Shown here piece after piece: positions 1 to 7,859 of a DNA stretch of 64,000 bases. Position 1 is the first letter of the stretch. Each line of letters starts with the position of its first letter. Position numbers and translations under genes: made by a program. Below the pieces are notes generated by a model. The model saw only the letters and a list, made by a program, of their open reading frames with translations. It did not search any database and had not been told where the DNA came from. The DNA is from Tatumella morbirosei. GTDB taxonomy: Bacteria > Pseudomonadota > Gammaproteobacteria > Enterobacterales > Enterobacteriaceae. The stretch is from NCBI RefSeq assembly GCF_000757425.2, contig NZ_JPKR02000003.1, positions 310,001 through 374,000 on the forward strand, in the 5' to 3' direction.

Positions 1-211
1 GTACAGATTTACCAACGATAAAGGGCGAGTGATGGGGTGATGAAGTCAGGCTGTTCATTTACTGCATTTGATTCTGGTTTGTCTGGAGAAACGGGTAACG
101 TAGAATCATCGTCGATAGTAGCCAGTTGACGGTCAGTGTTAATGGTGATGTAGTGCTGAAAAAAGTGTTATATGATCCCTGCACATCTGATTGACCAGAA
201 GGAATCTTTTT
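1..211. other. gene remnant or spacer upstream of toxin gene
   Basis: There is no intact gene here. A 31-codon stretch ending with TGA at 192-194 (final residues VVLKKVLYDPCTSD) looks protein-like, but it has stops close upstream in its own frame. Another frame is open for 28 codons over about 40-130. This could be the frayed 3' end of a larger polymorphic-toxin carrier lying to the left of the window, which is an inference. The last 14 bases hold the ribosome-binding site of the next gene. Confidence 0.3.
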
Positions 212-886
212 ATGACAACAGGACTTGCAGCCAGAGAAGAACCCGGCCGTTATTATACCTTTCCGTCACGGTTGCCTCGGGGGGAATTTTTTGAAATCCG
301 ACCCCAAATCTTACCCCACAATGCAAAACCAATAACTGATGACGAAAGCGGAATGTGCATTGGTTATTCTGTTTCACAGGCTCCCGGTCTGTGGCGAATT
401 TATGATACTGATGGCACTTTTGTCAGACTGGAAGAAGCCCCACTGGAATCGCCGCTGATTGATCCACTTGATATTGCTTTACTCGCAGCCGGTGTTTTTC
501 GCATTTTTCTGGCAGGCAGGGCATTATTGCAAAGTGGGATCAGATCGGCTGTCACGGTAAAACTTAGTCAAAGTACCGTCTTTTTCTTACGAGGTCGGTT
601 AAAAATGGGTTTGTCAGCCCGTAATCTTAAAATGACAGAAACCGCAGCAAAGCATATGTATAACCCTGGGCGCTATGTGCCTTTGCAGCTTCAGGAAAAA
701 GCCATTCGCTATGGTAGACGTATGCCAGATCCACAGAAAAAACAGGGGGTTTTTCGCTATGAAACTGAAATGTATAGGCTTGTTGAGAACAAGCAGGCAA
801 AAGGAACCTATTATTACAAAAAATATACTCTTGAAGTCCTTGTTCGGGAAAAGGATTGGACAATCAGCCATTTCAAATATTTTTAG
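212..886 (+). CDS. putative polymorphic toxin (RNase-like C-terminal domain)
   Basis: A 224-residue protein. ATG 212 is preferred over an upstream TTG at 191 because AAGGAA sits about 7 bases before it. Residues 80-115 (ending around LLAAGVFRIFLAGRALLQ) are hydrophobic, like the pre-toxin segments of contact-dependent effectors. The last 80 residues contain HMYNPGRYVP, PDPQ and a closing LEVLV...TISHFKYF strand. I recall this layout from small C-terminal toxin domains of Rhs/CdiA-type proteins that are thought to act as RNases; that assignment is from memory and unverified. Eight bases downstream lies an immunity-like gene whose ribosome-binding site overlaps this stop codon, as expected for translational coupling. 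It has no secretion signal or carrier domain, so it may be a stand-alone cargo effector or a detached tip. Confidence 0.5.
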   Translation: MTTGLAAREEPGRYYTFPSRLPRGEFFEIRPQILPHNAKPITDDESGMCIGYSVSQAPGLWRIYDTDGTFVRLEEAPLESPLIDPLDIALLAAGVFRIFLAGRALLQSGIRSAVTVKLSQSTVFFLRGRLKMGLSARNLKMTETAAKHMYNPGRYVPLQLQEKAIRYGRRMPDPQKKQGVFRYETEMYRLVENKQAKGTYYYKKYTLEVLVREKDWTISHFKYF

Positions 887-894
887 GGGTAATC

Positions 895-1323
895 ATGATT
901 GATATAAGCGTTGGGACATTGAAATTTCAGTTATCGCCTTATGAAAGAGAATTTGCAGAAGATGAACTATCAGACGACTGGATAAAAACGTTTGTGGAAT
1001 ATAAGTTACCTGTATTAACGGCACAGTATAGTACTGCTTTCACTGTGACTGAACTCATTGATTTAAGGAGAAAATTTCAATCTTTTTATGATAGTTTAGT
1101 TAAACAAAAAACTCATTCTGATATATCTTTTGACAGCTTAGAACGTCATTTTAGTTTACAGGTCAGCCAGGTTGGTCATCATGATACTGCGGAAATAACT
1201 ATCATGATGAAACCTGAAGATAATGCGGACAGCGTTAAAATCATCGACACGTTCTACCTTGACCAGAGCTATTTTCATGCATTGCTTTCCGGTCTTGATG
1301 AGATGATTAACTGGCAGAACTGA
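895..1323 (+). CDS. putative immunity protein (WapI-like)
   Basis: A 142-residue acidic cytosolic protein with no signal peptide or membrane segment. ATG 895 follows AGGGGT at 885-890, which overlaps the stop of the toxin gene. Features such as SDDWIKTFVEYKL, a TVTELIDLRRKF helix and a final SGLDEMINWQN helix resemble small immunity proteins of the WapI family, by recollection of family pattern only. Position, size and charge fit the role of binding and neutralising the toxin encoded just upstream. It is followed immediately by the end of a decayed IS element, so any further downstream cassette partners were probably cut off. Confidence 0.5.
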   Translation: MIDISVGTLKFQLSPYEREFAEDELSDDWIKTFVEYKLPVLTAQYSTAFTVTELIDLRRKFQSFYDSLVKQKTHSDISFDSLERHFSLQVSQVGHHDTAEITIMMKPEDNADSVKIIDTFYLDQSYFHALLSGLDEMINWQN

Positions 1324-1359
1324 CCAGTTTTCGTTCTCCGCCACACTTGTCAAGGCTAA

Positions 1360-2978
1360 GTTCAGATGTCCGCCTTTCAGCAAAGTTGCAGTGTCCGTTT
1401 AGAACCTTCAAATCCAGTTCAGATAGCATCTGCTGCCACTGGCTTAGAGACCTGAGCTAATACAGCTAGATAACGCACAACTAATTTCAATCTAGGTAAC
1501 TGATCATGTGGCAACGAAGTATGAAAATGCTTTATGATTCGAGTGCCAATTTGAAACTGAAATTTAAACACGCATATCAAGGTTAGACCTTTAAAGACTG
1601 AAAGAAACAGGACCTATTCCCGGACTATATGGTCATTCTAAAGGAGAATCTTTCTGTAGATCTTGATTGTAATTCCGTTAGTGCATTCAGCATGTCATTT
1701 CCGTTGAGTGAACGCTGTGATTTCTTAGTCTTTGCCGCGTTTTTCCGACGGGAAGGACCATTTCCGGAGGGGGCCGACTGAGAGCGGTTATTATCACGAT
1801 TGTTTTGCACCAGTTGAATAAATTCAAGAGTCTGTCCAAGCCGTTTATTATCAACAATAGCACCTTGATCAATCTTTGAAAGGTGATCATAAGTGGAGTA
1901 GGGAAGTGAAACCCCGTTAAGGCGAAGCTCTTTTCTTTCATCTGGATAGTGCCATACTTCAATGTATCTCCCGATAGCTCTGCGACTTAGCTCATTATCT
2001 TCAATAAGATAAAGAACTTTGTCATACTGAACAGTCAAAGACTTTGATACCCGACGGGGTTCTCTCCAGGTAAAAAATGCATTAAGGTCATCATCAGCTT
2101 CAAGTGGACGATGGACATCAAAATCATGTCGGGGAACTTTAGCAAAACGACGATTGTAATCGGCCATAAATATTTCAGCGTACGAGTTGGCATCTTGAAT
2201 TGATGATATCCCCTGAAGCCGGAACTCTTTAACCAGGCGGTCCTGAAGAGTCAGGTGCGCACGTTCAACACGGCCTTTTGCTGAGCTGGTTTCAGCACAA
2301 ATAGTGCTAATGTTTAACTCATTCATGGCTCGTCCAAATTGTGTAATACCATCGCCTCCAGTGGCATTTTTGTTGTTAATTCTGAATATACTGGCTTCAT
2401 CACTGTATAGTGAAAGCGGTTTACCATGTTTTTCTATATAGCCTCGCGTAGCTTCGAAGTAAGTGAATGTAGACTCCGATTTCACAAAAAGAAGTTGCAT
2501 TAGCCGGCTGGTTGCATCATCTACGTATTGAACCAACTCTCCGACACAGGGGCGACGATACCGAGGCTGTTGAATCTTTGGTGCACGTTGCTGCCGGGGT
2601 ATCCATAAATTTGCCTGGATCATCAGCTTTCTCACAGTTTCTTTCGATAGATAAACCCCATGAACTTCACTTAGCTTTTCACACGCGAGCGTGGGACCAA
2701 AATCAGAGTAATGCTCCCGTATGATGGAGATTTCATACTCAGACATACCTAAGGGTAACTGATTATTACTCGGCTGCCCGGTACGTTTACTGGTCACACC
2801 CAGTGGGCCTTCATTACGGTAACGAGCAATCAGACGTCTGCATTGGCGAGGTGAAATACCAAGATGCTCAGCGGCACGGCTGGTCTTCATGCGGCCATCA
2901 ATGATGTCCTGAATTATTTTGAGGCGATTGGCTTCTTAGGACATTTGAACTTTGCCATAAACGGACATTACAACTTTG
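1360..2978 (-). mobile_element. decayed IS element (ISNCY/IS1202-like)
   Basis: The transposase remnant is bounded by inverted 21-base repeats. On the + strand, 1381-1401 begins CAAAGTTG and ends TGTCCGTTTA. The same motif appears on the - strand at 2978-2958 with 19 of 21 bases matching. A second shorter motif, GTTCAGATGTCC at 1360-1371 and GTTCAAATGTCC on the - strand at 2950-2939, accompanies each end. Multiple TGTCC boxes at both ends suggest repeated transposase-binding sites. The exact termini and any target duplication cannot be fixed by eye. The 1402-1624 stretch is the non-coding 3' part of the element. Confidence 0.6.
1625..2944 (-). pseudogene. ISNCY-family transposase, inactivated
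   Basis: The reading frame has an N-terminal helix-turn-helix (AAEHLGISPRQCRRLIARY) and an rve/DDE integrase core (YVDDATSRLM, SAKGRVERAHLTLQDRLVKE). Two lesions are visible. The frame continues upstream of the first internal ATG (2890) to ATG 2944, but codon 3 is TAA (2938-2936). In addition, GELVQ is joined directly to YVDDATSRLM, whereas family members carry about 20 residues between them (a QIDG...HRWFE segment) that include the first catalytic Asp. The enzyme should therefore be inactive even if translation starts internally. The family assignment rests on recall of close ISNCY transposase sequences. Confidence 0.75.
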
Positions 2979-3250
2979 CCTCTACAACACTGGTACGCAT
3001 AATGTATATTATGTTAAATAGACTTTAATGAATAATAGATTCCTGCGCGGCTGCCATTTCGGTCATATCAATGATCTATTGATACTCGCCCTATCTCCCT
3101 GTTTTTTTTTTGCAATTGAGCTCTTCCAGAACAACTTCGCTTTCTGAAGCATACTTGACAGGTAATCATCCACGTTAGCTGTAAACTTGTCATTTTCACA
3201 CTGCCAAAATTTACTATAAAGTAGTTACGCTGCTCTAAATAAAACCTGAA
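2979..3250. other. intergenic, no gene seen
   Basis: AT-rich spacer between the IS end and the terminator of the next gene. A small dyad CATAAT-GTAT-ATTATG lies at 2998-3013, immediately outside the IS, and a run of ten T at about 3103-3112. No open frame of note on either strand. Confidence 0.5.
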
Positions 3251-3275
3251 GAAAGCCTGTTTTTTACAGGCTTTC
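3251..3275 (-). terminator. hairpin terminator downstream of small exported protein
   Basis: GAAAGCCTG at 3251-3259 pairs with CAGGCTTTC at 3267-3275, a 9-bp stem with a T-rich loop. It lies 8 bases beyond the stop of the gene at 3283 read on the - strand, followed by a T-containing tail. Confidence 0.6.
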
Positions 3276-3282
3276 TGTATTC

Positions 3283-3665
3283 CTATTCTTTCTCCCAGTC
3301 ATTGTTATCAAAATAGAAATATCGCCTTTCTTTATTAATAAAGTCAACCCATCCAAGCCCACTAGAATGTATTCTCCAGTCGCCTGAACTTCCATCCTTA
3401 AAATTAACTTTACCAGATGCAATACAAGGAGAATAATACTCATTTATCCAGTCACCACTGGAGGATGATTCCCGGGCCTTAGAGAAATAATGGATTAGTT
3501 GTTCTCTGGTCGGATTAAATGTCTTACAGCCTTCCTTTTCATATTCAGCACGATTATCACTATCCCAGGCTCCTGTTTCCACGATTTTTATCTCATTTAC
3601 TATTCTTGCCTTAGTAAAAATGGAGGTAAATAAAAAACAAGGAATACTATTTTCTTTATTTCCAT
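3283..3665 (-). pseudogene. small exported protein, frameshifted in signal peptide
   Basis: The intact frame from 3582 (GTG) gives 99 residues with NPTREQLIHYFSKA, YSPCIASGKVNF and a C-terminal RRYFYFDNNDWEKE. This resembles an uncharacterised family of small exported enterobacterial proteins, by recollection. Upstream, ATG 3665 starts MEIKKIVFLVF in another frame. Adding one base to the A6 run at 3632-3637 (T6 in the coding strand) fuses it to LFTSIFTKARIVNEIKIVETGAW, giving a convincing signal peptide and a protein of about 126 residues. As read, the secreted form cannot be made except by frameshifting. Function unknown. It lies just downstream of a LysR gene on the same strand. Confidence 0.55.
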
Positions 3666-3685
3666 TCTGCTGTGCTCGCTCCGTT

Positions 3686-4609
3686 TCACTTTAAGATAGC
3701 AAACGCCTGATGATTAAGTTCCCGAACATAGTCCAGAAAAGCTTTTAACGGTGCCGGGATTAACCGGCGGTCATTGTAATAGAGCCATAAACCTGGAAAA
3801 CTGAGCCACCAGTCTTGTAAAATCGGCTGTAATGTCTTGTTTTTAAACGCTGGCTTAAGCCAGTCCTCAAACAGATACACCACACCGGCACCAGCAATAG
3901 CTGCTTCAACCGTGAGATCCATTGCGGCTCCAATACTACAAATCAGCGGCCCTTTCGGTTGCAGGCAAATTCGTTCACCGTCGGAACTAAACTCCCATTC
4001 CGCAACGACGCCTGTTGCATAACGGCCATGCAGACACCGATGCTGCATTAACTCACGTGGATGCTGAGGTGTACCAAACTGGTTCAGATATGCCGGCGCC
4101 GCAGCAGCAGCAAATCTCTGGGTGCGCGGACCTATTGGCATAGCGACCATATCCTGCTCAAGATGGTCATCGTAACGAATTCCGGCATCACAGCCATCCC
4201 GAAAAATATCCTGTACGTTACTTTCGGCGACCACTTCAAGCTGAATATCCGGATAGCGTTGTAAAAATCCTGGAACAATATCCGGTAATACGAGGCGTGC
4301 CGCACTTACCGGAACATTAATACGGAGTATTCCTGAGGGTGTCTTACGTAGCGTATTGAGTGCATCAAGTGCTGCATCCACTTCATTCATCGCAGGTAAA
4401 AGCCGGGACATCAGTACTCTACCCGCCTCGGTCAATACCACGGTACGCGTTGTACGGTTAAATAACCGAATATCGAGTTGTTCTTCGGCACGACGGACCG
4501 CGTCACTTAACCGGGAGGGATTACTGCCAGTCACGCGTGCTGCTTCACGAAATCCCCCTGCTTTAGCCACTGCAACAACTGCATGCAACAGCGCCATATC
4601 CATTGCCAT
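3686..4609 (-). CDS. LysR-family transcriptional regulator
   Basis: A 307-residue regulator. The N-terminal winged helix-turn-helix covers residues 1-60 (LLHAVVAVAKAGGFREAARVTGSNPSRLSDAVRRAEEQL). It is followed by a periplasmic-binding-like effector domain (ILRINVPVSAARLVLPDIVPGFLQRYPDIQLEVV). It resembles the subgroup whose members control neighbouring oxidoreductases. ATG 4609 is chosen because the longer frame to 4657 uses a weak start and adds non-family residues. It is transcribed divergently from the aldo/keto reductase at 4705, with about 95 bases between, the usual arrangement for a LysR protein and its target. The inducer cannot be inferred. Confidence 0.85.
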   Translation of the reverse strand: MAMDMALLHAVVAVAKAGGFREAARVTGSNPSRLSDAVRRAEEQLDIRLFNRTTRTVVLTEAGRVLMSRLLPAMNEVDAALDALNTLRKTPSGILRINVPVSAARLVLPDIVPGFLQRYPDIQLEVVAESNVQDIFRDGCDAGIRYDDHLEQDMVAMPIGPRTQRFAAAAAPAYLNQFGTPQHPRELMQHRCLHGRYATGVVAEWEFSSDGERICLQPKGPLICSIGAAMDLTVEAAIAGAGVVYLFEDWLKPAFKNKTLQPILQDWWLSFPGLWLYYNDRRLIPAPLKAFLDYVRELNHQAFAILK

Positions 4610-4704
4610 TGTCCGCCACCCCGTACACTGTGTTCTGATTAATGTGGATAGTTGCACAACATCTCGTCAGTTACAATCTTACCTGTCAACGATGAGGAGG
4701 TATT

Positions 4705-5562
4705 ATGTCACAGCCAGCAAAAACATTTATTCTTGGAGATCGTGAGGTTTCTCGTCTCGGTTATGGTGCCATGCAATTAGCAGGTGCAGGCGTATTTGGT
4801 CCACCACCTGATGAAGCTCGTGCCTTACAGGTACTGCGGGATGCTATAGCCGCTGGTGTTAATCATATCGATACCAGTGATTTTTATGGTCCGCATATTA
4901 CCAATCAGCTAATCAAAAAAGCCCTTCATCCTTATAGTGATGAGCTGGTGATTGTCACCAAAGTGGGTGCAAGACGTGATAAAAAAGGCGGCTGGTTACC
5001 GGCCACAAGCCCTGAAGAAATAACCAATGCGGTGGAAGATAACCTACGCAATCTGGGGCTTGAAGTGCTGGATGTAGTGAATCTTCGATCAATGCTAGAT
5101 GTTCATGCTCCAGCAGAAGGCTCACTTGAGCCACAAATTGAAGCGTTGTTAAATCTTAAACAACGTGGTCTGGTGCGCCATATAGGTTTAAGTAACGTAA
5201 CGGAAAAGCAAGTCAGAGATGCCCGTGCAATGACGCCGGTTGCCTGTGTGCAAAATCTTTACAACCTGGCAAACCGACAGGATGAGACAATGATCAACCA
5301 GCTCTCTGCAGATGGAATCCCTTATGTGCCCTTCTTCCCGCTGGGTGGTTTTTCGCCCTTGCAGTCAAAGGAACTGAATGGCATCGCAGAGACTTTGAAC
5401 GCGACACCCTTGCAGGTCGCACTGGCCTGGCTGTTGCAGCGATCTCCCAACATATTACTCATTCCCGGAACATCATCACCTGAACATCTGAAACAAAACC
5501 TTGCCAGTGGCGATTTAGTCCTGCCACCCGAGGTCATTCAGAGCCTCAACTGTATTGGATAA
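4705..5562 (+). CDS. pdxI: aldo/keto reductase, PdxI/YdbC-like
   Basis: A 285-residue cytosolic NADPH-dependent reductase, almost the length of E. coli YdbC (PdxI, pyridoxal reductase of vitamin B6 salvage), with close agreement along the whole chain: RLGYGAMQLAGAGVFGPP, GVNHIDTSDFYGP, VTKVGARR, HIGLSNVT, YVPFFPLGGFSPLQS and NILLIPGTSS. The catalytic Tyr lies in DFYGP and the Lys in VTKVG. The usual AKR His position reads VVNLR, as I recall for YdbC too. A strong GAGGAGG precedes ATG 4705. The divergent LysR gene is its probable regulator. Substrate preference is inferred from the family. Confidence 0.85.
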   Translation: MSQPAKTFILGDREVSRLGYGAMQLAGAGVFGPPPDEARALQVLRDAIAAGVNHIDTSDFYGPHITNQLIKKALHPYSDELVIVTKVGARRDKKGGWLPATSPEEITNAVEDNLRNLGLEVLDVVNLRSMLDVHAPAEGSLEPQIEALLNLKQRGLVRHIGLSNVTEKQVRDARAMTPVACVQNLYNLANRQDETMINQLSADGIPYVPFFPLGGFSPLQSKELNGIAETLNATPLQVALAWLLQRSPNILLIPGTSSPEHLKQNLASGDLVLPPEVIQSLNCIG

Positions 5563-5899
5563 ACACTGACCTGCGGCATATGCGGCAGATAGCCGGTGAA
5601 AATCTATTGATTTTTTTAGGCGCTGACTGACAATATTCAGACATATAAGTGCGTTAAATCAATGATTTAATCTTTGAAACATACAACGATCATCCAATGG
5701 CCATTAAACAGCATGTTTAAGTCGTGTCGCTATGCAAAAAAAGGTGGACTCTACCTCCGGAGTTTACTCAGATTTTACGTAGCGACGCCGGAAACTATCC
5801 CTGATTTTGGACCTGTTGCTTCACGATGACAAACTCAGGTTCAGGAAGTGCATACTTTTCTTCTATACTTATTTCATGGCTAATAGGTAAGGACAAAAA
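5563..5899. other. intergenic with possible structured segment
   Basis: No gene seen. GTCGCTA at 5726-5732 and TAGCGAC at 5780-5786 could pair around a 47-base interior containing GGTGGACTC and GGAGTTTACTC elements. The last 20 bases carry the ybiI ribosome-binding site (AAGGAC). Confidence 0.35.
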
Positions 5900-6166
5900 A
5901 TGGCAGGTGGATGGTCTGATGACGGAGCAGTTAATAAACAAATCGATGCTACCGTAGAAGACGCGGTTGCCAGAGCCCGTGAGCATCTTGGCCGTGGCGA
6001 AAGTGCTGAGTTCTGCGAAGAGTGCGGCGACCGGATTCCGGAAGCCAGGCGAAAAGCACTTGCGGGTGTCAGGTATTGTGTAAACTGTCAGGATAAACTG
6101 GATAAACAGGACGAAATCAACAGCGGATACAACCGACGTGGTAGTAAAGACAGTCAGTTGAGATAA
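5900..6166 (+). CDS. ybiI: DksA/TraR-type zinc-finger protein YbiI
   Basis: An 88-residue protein matching E. coli YbiI in length and sequence. It has an N-terminal MAGGWSDDGAVNKQIDATVEDAV helix and a C4 zinc finger, CEECGDRIPEARR...RYCVNCQ (two CxxC pairs about 20 residues apart), which is the DksA/TraR C-terminal module. It lacks the long coiled coil that lets DksA reach the RNA polymerase active site, so a role in transcription is only suggested. It is a single gene with no operon partners. Confidence 0.9.
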   Translation: MAGGWSDDGAVNKQIDATVEDAVARAREHLGRGESAEFCEECGDRIPEARRKALAGVRYCVNCQDKLDKQDEINSGYNRRGSKDSQLR

Positions 6167-6543
6167 TATAAGGCTAAAAGAAGCATTCAATTAACGTGAC
6201 AGTGTCACAATATGACGTGAGCTCCAGGGCCCCTCTGCTACTAAAATATAGGCAGATATTCGGTTGATCAGTGTTCTGACTTTCTCCGCTAAATTTGCTG
6301 AGGTATTTTAGGGCTCAGGACCTGTGAGGATATCAGTGTCGGTATGAAGGAATTAACATTACGCGATGCCTCATATAACAGACTCACCCTCAGGCCTGGT
6401 AACCCCCTAAATTGAAAAGTAGAATTTCTACTTTCCCGTGTTCAGGGGGATTTTTATGACCCTAAAGCGAACGGTGTATCAGAGACTTTACTGACAAACT
6501 TCACCTCCAATCCGTCCGGCTCTCCTTATTTTCGGTGGTACAA
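6167..6543. other. intergenic, no gene seen
   Basis: The spacer between ybiI and the convergent hydrolase gene contains the structured element listed at 6403-6455. No open frame with gene-like composition on either strand. Confidence 0.5.
6403..6455 (+). terminator. nested inverted repeat with T tail
   Basis: CCCCCT (6403-6408) pairs with AGGGGG (6444-6449) and is followed by ATTTTT. Inside it a 9-bp arm AAAGTAGAA (6416-6424) faces TTCTACTTT (6426-6434). The outer pair plus T run resembles an intrinsic terminator on the + strand. It lies 240 bases beyond ybiI. Confidence 0.45.
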
Positions 6544-7557
6544 CTACCTTAGCTGATTCGTTAAATGCTGTTCAATCCAGGCAAGTACCGGAGTTAATGC
6601 TTCATCAGAGTTTTTTTCATAAATAAGTCCATGGCCATTACCATAAACACCGTGATCCGGAAGATGCATGATTTCGACAGAGGCACCTGCGGCATTCAAA
6701 AATGCGGCCGTTGGAGGACTTGCAGCAGCGAATGCTGAAGCCTCTGCGGTAACAATCAACACAGGTTTACCCATAATGGAAGGAAGTGTATAACTCCCCT
6801 GCTCTGCACGTAATAATTCCTCAGGATTAGAAAATGACGGAACAAATTTAAGAGGTGCAGCTGCAGGCCCCCATTTCATCGATCCGATATTAGGGATTTC
6901 TGCAAATGGAGGTCCCATGGGTTCCACGGCAACAATCATTTTTACTTTATCAGGACGACGGTCAGCGGTGAGCCAGCCGTCAGGCCCGGAGGCAGAATGT
7001 GTTATAAGTATTGAAGGCCCTATCCAATCCAGTAAAACCGCCATGCGATCGGCATCCATGGTTTGTGAATAGGCTAAAACTTCAGGAAGAGGCCCATAGC
7101 CTGCTATGAACTCATCCATGGCCTCAGAATCTTCCGCCGGAAATGGCCACTGTGTATGCTTGTTATCATCTCCAGGAAAATAAATCTGCTTCCCGCCCTC
7201 ATAAGAAAATGCAGGCCCCATAGCCCCCATTGTTTTAATGTGGAAGGGAGATCGCCCGTGTCCGGGCCTGTCAATCACCATTACAACATAGCCTTTTTCA
7301 ACAAACCTTTGCGCCCAGCCAGGTCTGCCATCCGGCGTATCAAACCACTCAGTTCCCTGAAAGCCACCACCATGCATCAGGACTACCGGATAAGGCTGGG
7401 TAACGGTCTCGGGGGCTTCCCATTCCACGTACATTGGTCCGCATTGATAGGTCAAACCATTATCTTTAACTTTTTCACCGGGTACCCAAAAATGCCCACG
7501 ACGTAGAGTACGTACAGGAACAGTTTCCCACGGTTTATATTGCTGTTTGTCAGGCAT
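6544..7557 (-). CDS. alpha/beta hydrolase (esterase-like)
   Basis: A 337-residue alpha/beta hydrolase without a signal peptide. The oxyanion segment is VVLMHGGGFQGTEWF (about residues 58-72). The nucleophile elbow is ITHSASGPDG, a variant of GxSxG with Ser flanked by His and Ala. The acid probably lies near VLIVTAEASAF, and the His in the last 40 residues (HGVYGNGHGL). The family includes esterases of unknown substrate that often sit beside oxidoreductases. It has its own consensus-like promoter at 7683-7709 flanked by repeated sites, suggesting specific repression. The substrate is not predictable. Confidence 0.8.
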   Translation of the reverse strand: MPDKQQYKPWETVPVRTLRRGHFWVPGEKVKDNGLTYQCGPMYVEWEAPETVTQPYPVVLMHGGGFQGTEWFDTPDGRPGWAQRFVEKGYVVMVIDRPGHGRSPFHIKTMGAMGPAFSYEGGKQIYFPGDDNKHTQWPFPAEDSEAMDEFIAGYGPLPEVLAYSQTMDADRMAVLLDWIGPSILITHSASGPDGWLTADRRPDKVKMIVAVEPMGPPFAEIPNIGSMKWGPAAAPLKFVPSFSNPEELLRAEQGSYTLPSIMGKPVLIVTAEASAFAAASPPTAAFLNAAGASVEIMHLPDHGVYGNGHGLIYEKNSDEALTPVLAWIEQHLTNQLR

Positions 7558-7667
7558 TTTTTTCTCTTTATTAAACAGAAATGAAGAAGGAATATGGCGA
7601 TTTCTTGCTTTTCTGAATGTTTTCAGTCAGTCAGATAAGTTAGAACCGATGCGTAATAAGCTATTTA

Positions 7668-7684
7668 TATATCGACTGGTACAT
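7668..7684. promoter_or_regulatory. candidate operator, copy 1 of a 17-base repeat
   Basis: TATATCGACTGGTACAT is repeated at 7717-7733 as TATATCGATCAGTACAT, 14 of 17 bases identical and 49 bases apart. This copy overlaps the edge of the -10 hexamer of the hydrolase promoter, a position where a repressor would block transcription. Confidence 0.5.
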
Positions 7685-7709
7685 TATAGGGGTGCGCAAG
7701 AGCTGTCAA
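7683..7709 (-). promoter_or_regulatory. sigma-70 promoter for alpha/beta hydrolase
   Basis: On the - strand a perfect TTGACA (7709-7704) and a perfect TATAAT (7688-7683) are separated by 15 bases, slightly short of the ideal 17. The start codon at 7557 lies about 120 bases downstream. No other gene could be served by it. Confidence 0.6.
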
Positions 7710-7716
7710 GCTGATT

Positions 7717-7733
7717 TATATCGATCAGTACAT
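7717..7733. promoter_or_regulatory. candidate operator, copy 2 of a 17-base repeat
   Basis: TATATCGATCAGTACAT, just upstream of the -35 hexamer of the hydrolase promoter. The paired copy lies at 7668-7684. Confidence 0.45.
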
Positions 7734-7859
7734 AAATAAGTTAATGCTGTTGAGCACTATCGTGTTCAGAAAAAAGGACTCTCCATCCACTGTCTGAGTC
7801 CATTTTCTCTGTTTAAATATCTGCTGAATAAGCCTGAACACTGAACTGACTGGAGCGGG

